Source: Nitrospira sp. (lineage in GTDB: Bacteria; Nitrospirota; Nitrospiria; Nitrospirales; Nitrospiraceae). From it: a stretch of DNA of 64,000 bases. The notes beneath the pieces were generated by a model. The model was not told the DNA's origin. It made no database searches and worked only from the letters and a program-made list of their open reading frames with translations. The DNA lies in contig CP126122.1 in the NCBI GenBank assembly GCA_030123565.1, forward strand, positions 2,305,001-2,369,000. Reading direction: 5' to 3'. The position numbers were made by a program, and so were the translations under genes. Numbering within the stretch: position 1 is the first letter of the stretch; every line of letters begins with the position of its first letter. This document shows positions 44,606-54,387 of this stretch, in pieces.

Positions 44606-45736
44606 ATGGCGAGTGAACCAGAAAATGAGCTACTTGAAGTGCATAAGCACCTCCTCGATTTTGCCGAGCAGTACGACGCCAATCCTGCAACATCCAGACT
44701 CAATGAGATATTCAACCGTGCTAAAGAGCTTGGAAGGAGCGCAAGTGGGTCGTGGCTAGGATATCACGCCAATGTATACTACAAGGACTTCAGTGCGCCG
44801 CCAGCCGGGGAATCCTTCAACATTCAATATGGAACTGGTGGGTCGTATTTTTCTGAATCGGACCCAGACTGGATTGAGCGCACAGATCAAGAAATCACTA
44901 ACCTTCTATTAGGCCCTGCTGGAAAGGAAGCTCTCGCGGTCGCCGATCAATTATCAGAGAAAGGTCGTTTACTTCTGAGCAGGGCCAAAATGGATGTGTC
45001 TTCCGTACTCACGGTCTACATCGGAGTTCATGATGACCCGTTCGTTCGCCGGATAGCGGAAGAGATTGAGAAGGTCGAGGTGCTAGATGCGGCGGCCATC
45101 GCTAATGAATTGGCGCCGAAGCGACCGTTGATCACGGGCGACATGCGAGCCTTACAGCAGGGCACGCGTACGCCTCCACACGTTCACGTGCTGGCGCACA
45201 TCTCAGCAACGCATCAGCCTGCCCTACACTGCCGGGAGTTAGCAGGGCGACTTGAAAAACTTGCCGCACACTTCGCGCGCACCAAGCGAAAGCAAGTGCG
45301 GGACGCTCGGGTCGGGACAAACATCTTCATCGGCCATGGACGCTCTCCGGCCTGGAGAGAGATCAAAGACTTCATCCGGGACCAGCTTGGTTTACCGTAT
45401 GATGAGTTCAATCGTGTCCCTGTCGCTGGCATTACCAACATTGCCCGTCTTTCTGAAATGCTTGATGCCGCAGCATGTGCCTTCATTATTATGACTGCTG
45501 AGGACGAGCGAGCTGATGGTAAGGTCCAAGCGCGCATGAACGTGATTCATGAAGTTGGTCTCTTTCAGGGCAGACTGGGATTCACAAAAGCCATCGTCTT
45601 GATCGAAGAAGGCTGCGAAGAGTTCACCAACATTCAGGGACTGGGGCAGATCCGTTTTCCGCAAGGCAATATCTCAGCTAAATTTGAGGAAATCAGGCAA
45701 GTCCTCGAGCGCGAAGATGTAAGTGCTAGAACTTAA
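44606..45736 (+). CDS. protein with C-terminal TIR-like (Cap12/Pycsar-type) domain
   Basis: A 376-residue protein. The C-terminal 130 residues are a predicted nucleotide-binding TIR-like domain of the PF10137 kind: NIFIGHGRSPAWREIKDFI, then AACAFIIMTAEDERADGK, RMNVIHEVGLFQGRLGFTKA and IVLIEEGCEE. Related domains act as NAD-consuming effectors in anti-phage systems. The N-terminal 240 residues look helical with two short strand blocks and are not recognised. The ATG at 44606 has GAGGGAAG in front. The last codons and TAA fall in the inverted repeat of the IS481 element, so the original C-terminus may have been changed. Confidence 0.75.
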   Translation: MASEPENELLEVHKHLLDFAEQYDANPATSRLNEIFNRAKELGRSASGSWLGYHANVYYKDFSAPPAGESFNIQYGTGGSYFSESDPDWIERTDQEITNLLLGPAGKEALAVADQLSEKGRLLLSRAKMDVSSVLTVYIGVHDDPFVRRIAEEIEKVEVLDAAAIANELAPKRPLITGDMRALQQGTRTPPHVHVLAHISATHQPALHCRELAGRLEKLAAHFARTKRKQVRDARVGTNIFIGHGRSPAWREIKDFIRDQLGLPYDEFNRVPVAGITNIARLSEMLDAAACAFIIMTAEDERADGKVQARMNVIHEVGLFQGRLGFTKAIVLIEEGCEEFTNIQGLGQIRFPQGNISAKFEEIRQVLEREDVSART

Positions 45737-45753
45737 TCTGACAGTCCGGTAGA

Positions 45754-45782
45754 GTCCTCTCCTTCACGAAAGGAGTGAGGAC
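45754..45782 (+). promoter_or_regulatory. hairpin covering the transposase ribosome-binding site
   Basis: GTCCTC and TCCTT pair with AAGGA and GAGGAC (right arm 45770-45782, with a two-base bulge). The loop is CACGA. The right arm contains AGGAG, the ribosome-binding site of the transposase ATG at 45784. In a transcript reading in from the left this hairpin would hide the site, a known way for insertion sequences to stay silent when read through. Confidence 0.5.
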
Positions 45783-45783
45783 C

Positions 45784-46818
45784 ATGACCACCGAACAAAA
45801 GATCATCAGGGCGAAGGTCGGCGTGTTGGAATTGGCGAAGCAACTGGGCAATGTCTCCAAGGCCTGTCAGCTGATGGGCTATAGCCGGGACAGCTTCTAT
45901 CGCTTCAAAGAACTCTATGAGACCGGCGGTGAGGCAGCCCTTCAGGAGCTCTCCCGCCAGAAGCCACTGCTAAAGAATCGGGTAGCGGCGGAGGTCGAAC
46001 AGGCCATTGTGTCCATGGCGGTGGCCCAACCAGCCTGGGGCCAAGTGCGGGTGGCCAATGAACTGCGCAAGCAGGCGGTGACCATCTCGCCGGCGGGGGT
46101 CCGGTGCATCTGGCTCCGGCATGATTTGGAAACCATGCGGAAACGACTCAAGGCGCTGGAGGCCAAGGTGGCCCAAGAGGGCCTGGTCTTGACGGAAGCC
46201 CAGGTCGTAGCGTTGGAGAAGGCGAAGGCGGACAAAGAAGCCCATGGCGAATTCGAGAGCGAGTGTCCGGGCTACTGCGGCGCCCAAGACACCTTCTATG
46301 TCGGCACGCTCAAGGGCGTCGGGCGGATCTATCAACAGACCTTCATCGACACCTATAGTAAGGTCGGGTTTGCGAAACTGTATGACCGGAAGACGCCGGT
46401 CATGGCCGCCGATCTCCTGAATGATCGGGTACTGCCCTTCTTCGAGCAGCAGGAGATTCCCTTGAACCGAGTGCTGACCGACCGCGGGACCGAGTACTGC
46501 GGCACACCCGAGCGGCATGAGTATGAACTGTACCTGGCCGTGGAAAACATCGACCACACGCGGACTAAGACGCGGCATCCCCAAACGAACGGGATCTGCG
46601 AACGGTTCCACAAGACGATGCTGAATGAATTCTATCGGGTTACGTTTCGGAAAAAGATCTATCGCACGATCGAGGAGTTGCAGACCGATCTCGATGCGTG
46701 GATGGCAGACTACAACCACCAGCGCCCACATCAAGGCCGCTGGTGTTATGGCAAGACCCCGATGCAGACATTCCTGGACAGTGTGGCGTTGGCAAAGGAG
46801 AAAATCTTAGCGGCATAA
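45784..46818 (+). CDS. IS481-family transposase
   Basis: A 344-residue DDE transposase. The N-terminal HTH is [20 protein letters not shown], and the arrangement [20 protein letters not shown] is typical of the family. The rve-type catalytic core has [20 protein letters not shown] (first Asp), [11 protein letters not shown] (second Asp) and [19 protein letters not shown] (Glu), so the triad is complete. The ATG at 45784 has AGGAG eight bases upstream; a GTG at 45775 in the same frame is less likely. Confidence 0.93.
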   Translation: MTTEQKIIRAKVGVLELAKQLGNVSKACQLMGYSRDSFYRFKELYETGGEAALQELSRQKPLLKNRVAAEVEQAIVSMAVAQPAWGQVRVANELRKQAVTISPAGVRCIWLRHDLETMRKRLKALEAKVAQEGLVLTEAQVVALEKAKADKEAHGEFESECPGYCGAQDTFYVGTLKGVGRIYQQTFIDTYSKVGFAKLYDRKTPVMAADLLNDRVLPFFEQQEIPLNRVLTDRGTEYCGTPERHEYELYLAVENIDHTRTKTRHPQTNGICERFHKTMLNEFYRVTFRKKIYRTIEELQTDLDAWMADYNHQRPHQGRWCYGKTPMQTFLDSVALAKEKILAA

Positions 46819-46852
46819 ACCCGGTGAGGACTCGCTGTCTGTCCGATGAAGT

Positions 46853-47379
46853 CTTGACTTATACAGCGAAGATGTCCTGTAAACGTCATACAAAGATTCA
46901 CTTGTGGGCTTGATTAGATGGTATCCAAACGGATCGTGAGTCTCTGCTGGTGGTATCCTGCCTGGTACGAGCCGGCCGCTATAGACTGTGGCGCATGGCG
47001 GAACGCTCCCTTCGCGCCTTGGGTCACAGGCTGTCAGCGAAGATTTTCCTCATCACTTCTCGCTCAGATCCGCAACCATGACACCATGGGCTACTGCGGT
47101 TCATCCACTCGCCCTTGAGTAAGACCATCTTCTGACGCCCATGCTCAGAACGGGACACCGCAACTCTCCGCCCACCCACATGAATACACGTCTTTATCCG
47201 CGCGCTTGAAGGGGAAATGGTGTCAGAATCCATACCGCACTCCCAGCGACTGCTTTTGGGGTCGGCTTTGGTTTCCAAGCTAGAGCAACTCTCCAACTAG
47301 GGCCCTTCCTAGGGTCGGCCCTGTCTCTTGATGTGGTATCTCACACCTATACACAACGGGCGAACCAGGAGGCCCTATA
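46853..47379. other. non-coding region right of the IS
   Basis: 527 bp without a supported gene. Small open frames of 66 and 90 codons on opposite strands have no ribosome-binding site and no recognisable sequence. This may be decayed accessory DNA. The last 20 bp carry a strong ribosome-binding site (CCAGGAGG) for the lipoprotein that follows. Confidence 0.5.
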
Positions 47380-47856
47380 TTGAAAAGCAGCTTTGGACTG
47401 ATACTCGGTTTATTCCTCACCCTGACCGGCTGTATGACGGATGCCACCGTTGAGTTGACGAAGGCGCCGTTCGACGCCACGACCCAACTCACCAACGGCA
47501 CATCCGGAGCAACCAGAGAGTTTCTTGACCCGTTGACCGAATTGACGTCGAGTACCACACCGGGCGCGCTCGCGGACGGACGTCTGCTCCGGGCCAAACA
47601 AAAAGCCACCGTCTTCGCGATGCATACCCACGAAAACCTCCGCTCGGATATCGCCCGCGGCCGGGGAGAATATCTGGCCTCGCTGGCAACCCTGACCGGT
47701 GTATCGGCTGATCACTGGATGGAATTCCAGGACAACATGAGAGACTCTTATACGGCGCTCTTCGATGAGCAACTGTCGTTATCGCAATCAAGCGAACGAG
47801 TCGTCGAGTCCGCCTGGGTACGCGGGTACGGCATGCCTATGGCTGCACGCAGATGA
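47380..47856 (+). CDS. DUF3015-like lipoprotein
   Basis: 158 residues with a lipobox (LFLTLTGC). A repetitive low-complexity stretch (TELTSSTTPGALADGRLL) is followed by HTHENLRSDIARGRGEYLAS and LATLTGVSADHWMEFQDNM, which fits the DUF3015 pattern. The start is a TTG, supported by AGGAGG eight bases before it. It precedes the giant-protein operon by 395 bp on the same strand; a functional link is not shown. Confidence 0.65.
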   Translation: MKSSFGLILGLFLTLTGCMTDATVELTKAPFDATTQLTNGTSGATREFLDPLTELTSSTTPGALADGRLLRAKQKATVFAMHTHENLRSDIARGRGEYLASLATLTGVSADHWMEFQDNMRDSYTALFDEQLSLSQSSERVVESAWVRGYGMPMAARR

Positions 47857-48251
47857 GTCTCGCGTCGGCCGACCAAGCCCCGACGCCTCCCCAACACAGC
47901 CGGCTCCCACCCGGATCAATGCTCCAATTCCACCCTGATCCATGCGAGTGATCGGTTCGATCCATGGCGTAGATTGCCGTTGCCGGACATAATCTACGGC
48001 CAACACCAGCACCCATATCGTGTGTTGATGAAGAAGCACCCGGTATCTCTGGTGTGACGGTCCGCACCATCGGCTTCGATCCATTCCTCGCGAAGACGAT
48101 CCCATGGGCACCGCCAACAAGCGGCCGCGCCCGTCCGCCGCCGTAGTCGCACCATCACTTCACCCCATCACCGCACCGCTACACCATGTCCGCGCAACGC
48201 GGCCGGATCACCCGCCGACGCGTGCGGAGTTGCCCTCCTCCTGTCGCGTGA
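47857..48251. other. leader region of the giant-protein operon
   Basis: 395 bp with no supported gene. The sequence is GC-rich and has no usable ribosome-binding site. It should hold the promoter of the large operon. I cannot pick a convincing -35/-10 pair by eye. Confidence 0.4.
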
Positions 48252-50948
48252 ATGCACGTATTTGCCGCGATGACGCGTTTGACAGCCCGGTGCGAGCGGT
48301 GTACCTTTCGGCTTCGCGAAATCTCCCGATTCACACTCGATAAGTTGCGCACCTCATATCAACTCACTCAGGCCGACATGCCCATCACCGGAATCAATTG
48401 GAAAGCGAATGAAGGGTATGACCTCCATCTCCTACGCGGTCGCACCAGCCGTGCATTTCGGACCTTGGTGGAATTCACGAGGGATGACGGAACCAAACAG
48501 GATGCAGCCGATTACTTAGCCGCGAATGCCGATGTGACCCTCGGTTTCCAGCCCTCATTCAGAAACGTGCTGGATATGACGAAGAATCCTCCCGTCTGTA
48601 CCGGTTTCGAGATGACCATCAATCACGAGACCGGCGAAATCGAAGTGCCGATCACGGCGGATCTCGACATCCACAACTTCCTGCTCCATGCGACCGCGGA
48701 GGATTCGAGCGACGATAAAGAATATCGCATCAGCATTCGCATCCATTTACACGACCGGGTCACCTCCGCATGGCTGACGCCCCCCATCTTGACCCTCCGT
48801 CCCGATGGAGCCGCCCTTCCCCAAACCACCATGACCCGGTTCAGCGTTCGGGCTCAGTTCGACGACGGCACCGTGGGAGACCTGACCCACCACCATGGTC
48901 TCGTCTGGGGCCCGGCTTCGAACGTGAACGCGGAAGGACGATTGATCATTGCCGCAGGCAACAGCCCGAGCGACCAACCGGTTCAAATTACGGCGACCCT
49001 ACCCGCTGATTTGCGGGACGCGTTTCTTCCGAACCCGCCGACGCTGACCGCGACCGGCCATGTGCGATTCGCCGTGGATTGGGCGGCGGACGCCACCATC
49101 CAAGCCGAGGCCGTGCAGATTCAGGATACCTGGCCCGGCACCATCAACCCGGACCTTGTTCCGAACTTCCTCTTTCTCTGTGACGGCTACAAAACCGAAG
49201 ACAAGCCGCATTTCGAGTCGCAGGTTCGGAGCATGCTGAGTCTCATGAAGAAAAGCCGGATAACCCGTCCCTTCGATCTCCTCTCCACCTCCATGAACTA
49301 CTTCCAAGCCTTCATCCCATCCAATCACCACGGGATCTCCGTGCTCTGCGAGGTGTATCCGGAGCAAGAAGCAAACGGCAACGTCAAAACCGCCTCGAAT
49401 GGGATCGTCAACTTCTATTGTGTGCCCAACCCGGAAGATCCTTCAGGGGACGCCAAGTGGGATGTGGGCAACGTCATCTTTCGTCTGGGACTGCCGGTGC
49501 CGGGACAAGGACTCGAACGGACGATTCAACAGACGCGCGACTATTGGAACAGGGTTCAAGACGACATTCCTCACAACAGGATTTCCGACAAGACCGTTCG
49601 CGCCTGGCAAAAGCTCTCGAAACGGACGTTCTTGGAGGAAACCGATTCAACCCTCGGACTCAGCTACGGCGAATACCCCTCCATCATGACGGAAAGTGAC
49701 AGCTTCGAAATCGGATTTCAGTTCTCCAGAATGTCGCGCATTCGACTGGACCCGCTGTTGAACCGATTGCGGGATGCTCACAACAATCCCCTGGGACAGC
49801 TGTGGGCCGAACGGCCGGACGGCACTCGCCCCAACAGCTATCCGCTGATTTTCATCCTTTCCTCGCTGAAATGGGATCGAGGCGTGAACTACGGCCGGGG
49901 GTACATCGCCATGAATGTGGAGGATCGCGATGCGATTCCCGCTCGACCGGTGACCGGCAAACCGACCTACAGCATCGACCTCACCGGCCGGATCACCAAA
50001 ACCATTTCCCATGGCCGTCTGATTCGCGGATGCCACGAGGTGGCGCACTCATTCGGATTGGGGGACGAATACGAAGAAAAAGGAACCCTGCCGCAGAGTC
50101 TCGACATTGACACCCGTTATGGCAATCTCCAAAAGCACAGTGATCTTGAAGACCCGGCGAGCCACGACCTCGACGGCGACTTGATCAAGTGGCGTTGGCC
50201 GCGCATTCGTAAGGCCGCGGTGATCGTGCGGGCGGTCACGGAAGTCCAGCCGGGAAAATTTCAGATCCCCGTCGTCTTGGGACAGGCCAAACAATTTGCC
50301 ATCGGAGACACGGTCTTGCTCCGCCTGCGTCAATATCCGAATCCGTTGCCGCGTGACCCAAACCCCAGCGGACAGCTGACAATCATCGGAATTGCCGATC
50401 CCGGGGGAGCCACCGACCCGTCGAGACCGGCCGGACCCGACAATCCCTTGCTCGCCGTCGTGATCGTCTCGGCGAAAGGCGGCCACACCTTCACGCAGGC
50501 GGACGCCGCAAGATACACACCCGGCTGCATTGCTTACCTCCCAACGGCGGCGCCCTCGTCAGTCCGTAATGAGAACTATCCCTTCGCGGAACTCGTCGCC
50601 CTGAATATCAAAAATCACATCACCAAGCGAGGTCGTGCGCTCAACCAAGACCCGGCTCATGACGACATCTGCGTGCCGGACAAGAACGGCATTCAACAGC
50701 CGGTGAAGCTGGACGTGGACCTGCCGTTTTGTTTCAAACACAAAAATCGCATCGTGGGCCTGTTCACCGGCGGCAAGACCTACAGTTGCGGCGTCTACCA
50801 CCCGACCGGCTCCTGCATCATGCGTAATTCCAATGAAGACGGGAAAGAGTTTTGCGCGGTCTGTCGCTATATTCTGGTGGACATCATCGATCCATTCAAA
50901 CACTTTTCCATCGACCTCGATTACGGCGAGATCTACCCGCAAACATGA
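48252..50948 (+). CDS. large metzincin/M64-like metallopeptidase
   Basis: 898 residues with no signal peptide. The catalytic site is HEVAHSFGLGDEY at about 595-607; the HExxHxxGxxD arrangement is a metzincin-type zinc site with Asp as third ligand. It also resembles the M64 (IgA peptidase) motif HExGHxxGxLxDEY with one residue fewer. A Met-turn follows downstream (PTGSCIMRNSNEDGK, then FCAVC). The N-terminal half is strand-rich and probably immunoglobulin-like. The start is uncertain: 48252 has no good ribosome-binding site, and an internal Met at 48378 gives MPITGINWKANEGYDLHLLR. It is the first gene of the five-gene run and overlaps the next as ATGA. Confidence 0.75.
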   Translation: MHVFAAMTRLTARCERCTFRLREISRFTLDKLRTSYQLTQADMPITGINWKANEGYDLHLLRGRTSRAFRTLVEFTRDDGTKQDAADYLAANADVTLGFQPSFRNVLDMTKNPPVCTGFEMTINHETGEIEVPITADLDIHNFLLHATAEDSSDDKEYRISIRIHLHDRVTSAWLTPPILTLRPDGAALPQTTMTRFSVRAQFDDGTVGDLTHHHGLVWGPASNVNAEGRLIIAAGNSPSDQPVQITATLPADLRDAFLPNPPTLTATGHVRFAVDWAADATIQAEAVQIQDTWPGTINPDLVPNFLFLCDGYKTEDKPHFESQVRSMLSLMKKSRITRPFDLLSTSMNYFQAFIPSNHHGISVLCEVYPEQEANGNVKTASNGIVNFYCVPNPEDPSGDAKWDVGNVIFRLGLPVPGQGLERTIQQTRDYWNRVQDDIPHNRISDKTVRAWQKLSKRTFLEETDSTLGLSYGEYPSIMTESDSFEIGFQFSRMSRIRLDPLLNRLRDAHNNPLGQLWAERPDGTRPNSYPLIFILSSLKWDRGVNYGRGYIAMNVEDRDAIPARPVTGKPTYSIDLTGRITKTISHGRLIRGCHEVAHSFGLGDEYEEKGTLPQSLDIDTRYGNLQKHSDLEDPASHDLDGDLIKWRWPRIRKAAVIVRAVTEVQPGKFQIPVVLGQAKQFAIGDTVLLRLRQYPNPLPRDPNPSGQLTIIGIADPGGATDPSRPAGPDNPLLAVVIVSAKGGHTFTQADAARYTPGCIAYLPTAAPSSVRNENYPFAELVALNIKNHITKRGRALNQDPAHDDICVPDKNGIQQPVKLDVDLPFCFKHKNRIVGLFTGGKTYSCGVYHPTGSCIMRNSNEDGKEFCAVCRYILVDIIDPFKHFSIDLDYGEIYPQT

Positions 50949-53900
50949 GCGCCTCAAGTACCCTGGAGCAAGCGGCGAAAGCCGTCATCGGGGCATTGGA
51001 ACCCCTCAGCAGAGCGTTCAGCAGCGTCGATTCATTCAAGGCCTTCATGCGGCGCCTCGGCTGGGACACGGCAGGCCTTCCTCCGGCCTATCTCGCACTG
51101 GGAGAATCGGTCAACGAAGCCGTACAAGCGCTCAATGCCCTGCGCGACGAGCCGACTGCGGAAGAGATCGGCGCCCTCATCCTCAAGGCCAAGTCCGCCT
51201 ACACCGCCGCTCACGCCCTCCAAACGGCCCCGCCCGACGTCGATGCCGCGGCATTCGCCGCTGAGATCGGTGAACGGCTGTTCGAAATCCTGTGGACCGA
51301 TTATCTCGCCTTGCACCAGCCGGCCCTGTTCAATCTCCTATCGATGCTCGACGTGATCACAACGGACGACGTGCCTGCCACCGCCCAACGGCCTGGTTAT
51401 GTGCGCACGCGCTTCAAGTGGAATGAACTACCCACGATTATCTCTGATCCCCTGTCGCTGCCCGAGCGGGTCTATGGATGGGGCACCCCGCAGCTGAATT
51501 TCCCGCTTCTGGCGCAGCATCTCGGCGAGTTGTTGTTCGCGTTGGATTTTCCCGTCGTAGTCGGCAAGGCAGACAGGCTTCTCGCGGAGGCCTATGCCGA
51601 CGACGAGGTCGGTGTCGACGAAGATGTCTGGGCGCTCAAGGTTCCGTTCTACTACATCACCGTCGCGGGGAAAAATCTGGAGGCCTCGTTCAGGCTCCTG
51701 GAGAAAAAGGGCGCCGGCGCTGCGTTGCCCGGCCTGGTCATCGAGCCGCAGATCCCAGAAGAATTCCCCCTGACGCTGCACCTCGCGCCGACGATCGATC
51801 TCAGGATAAGGGCCGGGACCAACGCTGCGTCACAACTGGGCATCGTGATACGGCCGGGCGACGCCTCAATCACCTATCCATTCCAGCCCGGCACTGTTCC
51901 GCCGTCTGCCGGAATCGGCCTGGGCTTCGACTTCAACCCGACGATTCCGACATTGTTGTTTGGGTCATCCAATGCCACGCGACTGGAATTCCAAGGCGCG
52001 TCCGTCGATCTCGACGCCTCAATGATCGATGGGGAATTGGATATTCTTCTGAGCGCGCAGCTAAAACGACTCGCCATGGTTCTGGCACCGGGTGACGGAG
52101 ACTCGTTCCTGCGCACCATGCTTGGCGACGGTGAACGCCGCTTTGAGATACCGCTCGGCATCGAATGGTCACGCCGCAACGGACTCCATTTCAACGGAAG
52201 CACCGCCTTCGAGGCAGCGGTCTATCCCCGTCAACGCATCGGGCCGATTACGCTGGACGGAATTGCGCTGCGCCTCTTTGCTCCATCGGACCATTCAGCC
52301 GACCTCAGCCTGGCAGTCGGCGCACAACTCTCGGGACGGCTCGGTCCCGTTTCGTTTGCAGTGGAAGGACTGGGCTTCCTCGTCGATGCCAGGTTCTCGC
52401 CGGGGAACGTCGGGCCGTTCGATCTTCAACTTGGGTTCAAACCCCCGACCGGCCTGGGCCTCGCAATCGACGCGACGGTGGTGCAGGGCGGGGGATTCCT
52501 CTCGTTCGATCGAGACAAGGAACAATACGCCGGGGCCGTCTACCTGGAGATCACCGGCGGCCTCGCGATCACTGCCCTCGGGCTGTTGAGCACGCGCCTG
52601 CCCGACGGCACCAAGGGCTTCTCCCTGGTCGTGGTCCTCACCGCCGAAGGCTTCCAGCCCATCCCGCTCGGCTTCGGTTTCCTGCTGACGGGCATCGGCG
52701 GCCTGCTCGGCATCCACCGGACCGTCAATGAAGGAGCGTTGCAAGCGGGCGTGCGCAATCACAGCCTCAACGCCGTCTTGGCGCCGGACGATCCCGTCCG
52801 CCATGCCCCGCAGTACCTCAGCGCGCTGAATACGATTTTCCCGCCGGCCCGCGACCACTATCTCTTCGGCCCGGTCGTCCAGGTGACCTGGGGCACCCCG
52901 ACCCTGGTCACGATCAACCTGGCCCTCGTCTTTGAGTTCGGGGCCCGAACCCGCTGCTTCCTGCTGGGAACGATCTCGGCCGTGCTCCCCAAACCGGATC
53001 TGGACCTCGTGCGGCTGCAGATGAATGTGGCCGGCGGCATCGACTTCGACCAGCAGCGCGCCTTCCTCGACGCGGCACTCTATGACTCGCGCCTGCTCAA
53101 CAAGTTCATCATCACCGGCGAGATGCGGATGCGCATGAGTTGGAGCAACCGGCCGTTCTTCGCGCTGGCCGTCGGCGGGCTGCACCCGGCCTTCACGCCG
53201 CCGCCTGGGCTGGAGCAGATGCAGCGCACGGCCATCGTCTTCGCCGACGCCGACGACCTCAAGATCCGCTGCGAAGCCTACTTCGCCCTCACCTCGAACA
53301 CGGTCCAGTTCGGCGCGCGGGTCGAGCTGTTCGCCAGGGCCTCGAAGTTCAGCGTCATCGGCCAGGCCGGCTTCGACGTGCTGGTCCAGTTTGATCCGTT
53401 CTCGTTCATTGCCTCCCTATACGCCTCGCTCCAGCTGAAGTGCGGGTCGCGCAACCTCTTCAAGGTGAAGTTCGCAGGAGAGCTGTCGGGCCCTCGCCCA
53501 TTGCAGGCCCGCGGCAAGGCCACCTTTGAAATTCTCTGGTGGGACTATTCGGTGTCGTTCAACCGCACGTTGATCAGCGGCGAACGCCCGCCCCTGCCGC
53601 CGGTGACGGATGTCGCAGCCCTCCTGCGCCAGGCCCTCACAAGCCCGGCCGGTTGGAGCACCACGGCACCGGGAGCCGGCGAGCGGCTGGTGAGCCTGCG
53701 GGACCGGCCCGGCACGCCGACTGCCATCCCCGTCCATCCCTTGAGCCGGCTGACCCTCACACAGAAGGTGGTGCCGTTGAATGTGCAGATCACGCGGTTC
53801 GGCAACAGCCCGATCCTGGGAGGGCCGCAGGAGTTTCGGATCCGACAGGTCACGGTGGGAATCGGAGCGGCGACGACGGAGCCGGTGCGGGACCATTTTG

Positions 53901-54361
53901 CCCCCGCGCAGTTCCGCGACCTGTCCGACGACGAGAAACTCTCCAGTCCCTCGTTCGAGCTGCTGGAAGCCGGCGTCCAGATCGGGGCAGAGCCGCCGGA
54001 CTGCGGCAGCGCAGTCACGGCAACCGTCGAGTACGAGGAGATCCTCATCCCCGAACCGATGCCACCCGACCCGGCGGTCCCTGGCCGCAGACGACTCGGC
54101 CTGGACGCGGGGGTGGCAGCACGGTTCGCCCAGTGGAGCGCCGTCGGCTTGCGTAGTACCTCGAAACAGGGTGCCACGGCCTACCGCGGGCCGGCTGTGG
54201 CCCTGGCGACGCCAAGCCGAACCTATAGGGTGGTCTCGCAGCGAGACCTGACGATACGCGGCATCATGACGGACTTCTCCACGCGCACCGAGGCCATCGA
54301 CGCCCTCCGGGCGCTCACAGGAGACCCGCGCGAAGGGCTGCAGATCATCGCAGTAAGATAA
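50945..54361 (+). CDS. DUF6603 domain protein
   Basis: 1138 residues, start ATG 50945 overlapping the upstream stop. After a helical N-terminal 150 residues, the protein is almost wholly amphipathic strands. Segments such as YAGAVYLEITGGLAITALGL, then LPDGTKGFSLVVVLTAEGFQ, GFGFLLTGIGGLLGIHRTVN, FGPVVQVTWGTPTLVTINLA and FALAVGGLHPAFTPPPGLEQ match the DUF6603 pattern as I remember it. The family has no established function. The C-terminal 250 residues are a separate strand-rich region. There is no signal peptide or membrane helix. Family assignment is from memory. Confidence 0.7.
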   Translation: MSASSTLEQAAKAVIGALEPLSRAFSSVDSFKAFMRRLGWDTAGLPPAYLALGESVNEAVQALNALRDEPTAEEIGALILKAKSAYTAAHALQTAPPDVDAAAFAAEIGERLFEILWTDYLALHQPALFNLLSMLDVITTDDVPATAQRPGYVRTRFKWNELPTIISDPLSLPERVYGWGTPQLNFPLLAQHLGELLFALDFPVVVGKADRLLAEAYADDEVGVDEDVWALKVPFYYITVAGKNLEASFRLLEKKGAGAALPGLVIEPQIPEEFPLTLHLAPTIDLRIRAGTNAASQLGIVIRPGDASITYPFQPGTVPPSAGIGLGFDFNPTIPTLLFGSSNATRLEFQGASVDLDASMIDGELDILLSAQLKRLAMVLAPGDGDSFLRTMLGDGERRFEIPLGIEWSRRNGLHFNGSTAFEAAVYPRQRIGPITLDGIALRLFAPSDHSADLSLAVGAQLSGRLGPVSFAVEGLGFLVDARFSPGNVGPFDLQLGFKPPTGLGLAIDATVVQGGGFLSFDRDKEQYAGAVYLEITGGLAITALGLLSTRLPDGTKGFSLVVVLTAEGFQPIPLGFGFLLTGIGGLLGIHRTVNEGALQAGVRNHSLNAVLAPDDPVRHAPQYLSALNTIFPPARDHYLFGPVVQVTWGTPTLVTINLALVFEFGARTRCFLLGTISAVLPKPDLDLVRLQMNVAGGIDFDQQRAFLDAALYDSRLLNKFIITGEMRMRMSWSNRPFFALAVGGLHPAFTPPPGLEQMQRTAIVFADADDLKIRCEAYFALTSNTVQFGARVELFARASKFSVIGQAGFDVLVQFDPFSFIASLYASLQLKCGSRNLFKVKFAGELSGPRPLQARGKATFEILWWDYSVSFNRTLISGERPPLPPVTDVAALLRQALTSPAGWSTTAPGAGERLVSLRDRPGTPTAIPVHPLSRLTLTQKVVPLNVQITRFGNSPILGGPQEFRIRQVTVGIGAATTEPVRDHFAPAQFRDLSDDEKLSSPSFELLEAGVQIGAEPPDCGSAVTATVEYEEILIPEPMPPDPAVPGRRRLGLDAGVAARFAQWSAVGLRSTSKQGATAYRGPAVALATPSRTYRVVSQRDLTIRGIMTDFSTRTEAIDALRALTGDPREGLQIIAVR

Positions 54362-54387
54362 TGACCGCATGAACAGAGGAACGAGCC

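Larger units (their letters stand above)
45731..46852 (+). mobile_element. IS481-family insertion sequence
   Basis: About 1.12 kb with a single transposase gene. Imperfect terminal inverted repeats of about 30 bp are visible: left end ACTTAATCTGACAG, right end read inward ACTTCATCGGACAG, both continuing into GAGTCCTC(A/T)CC. I see no clear target duplication, so the outermost base is uncertain by a few bp. The left end overlaps the stop codon of the TIR-like gene. The element appears intact and could be active. Confidence 0.8.

Noticed and set aside
46918-47118. A 66-codon ORF right of the IS481 element
   Set aside because: No ribosome-binding site, W/C-rich random-looking product and no conserved motif.
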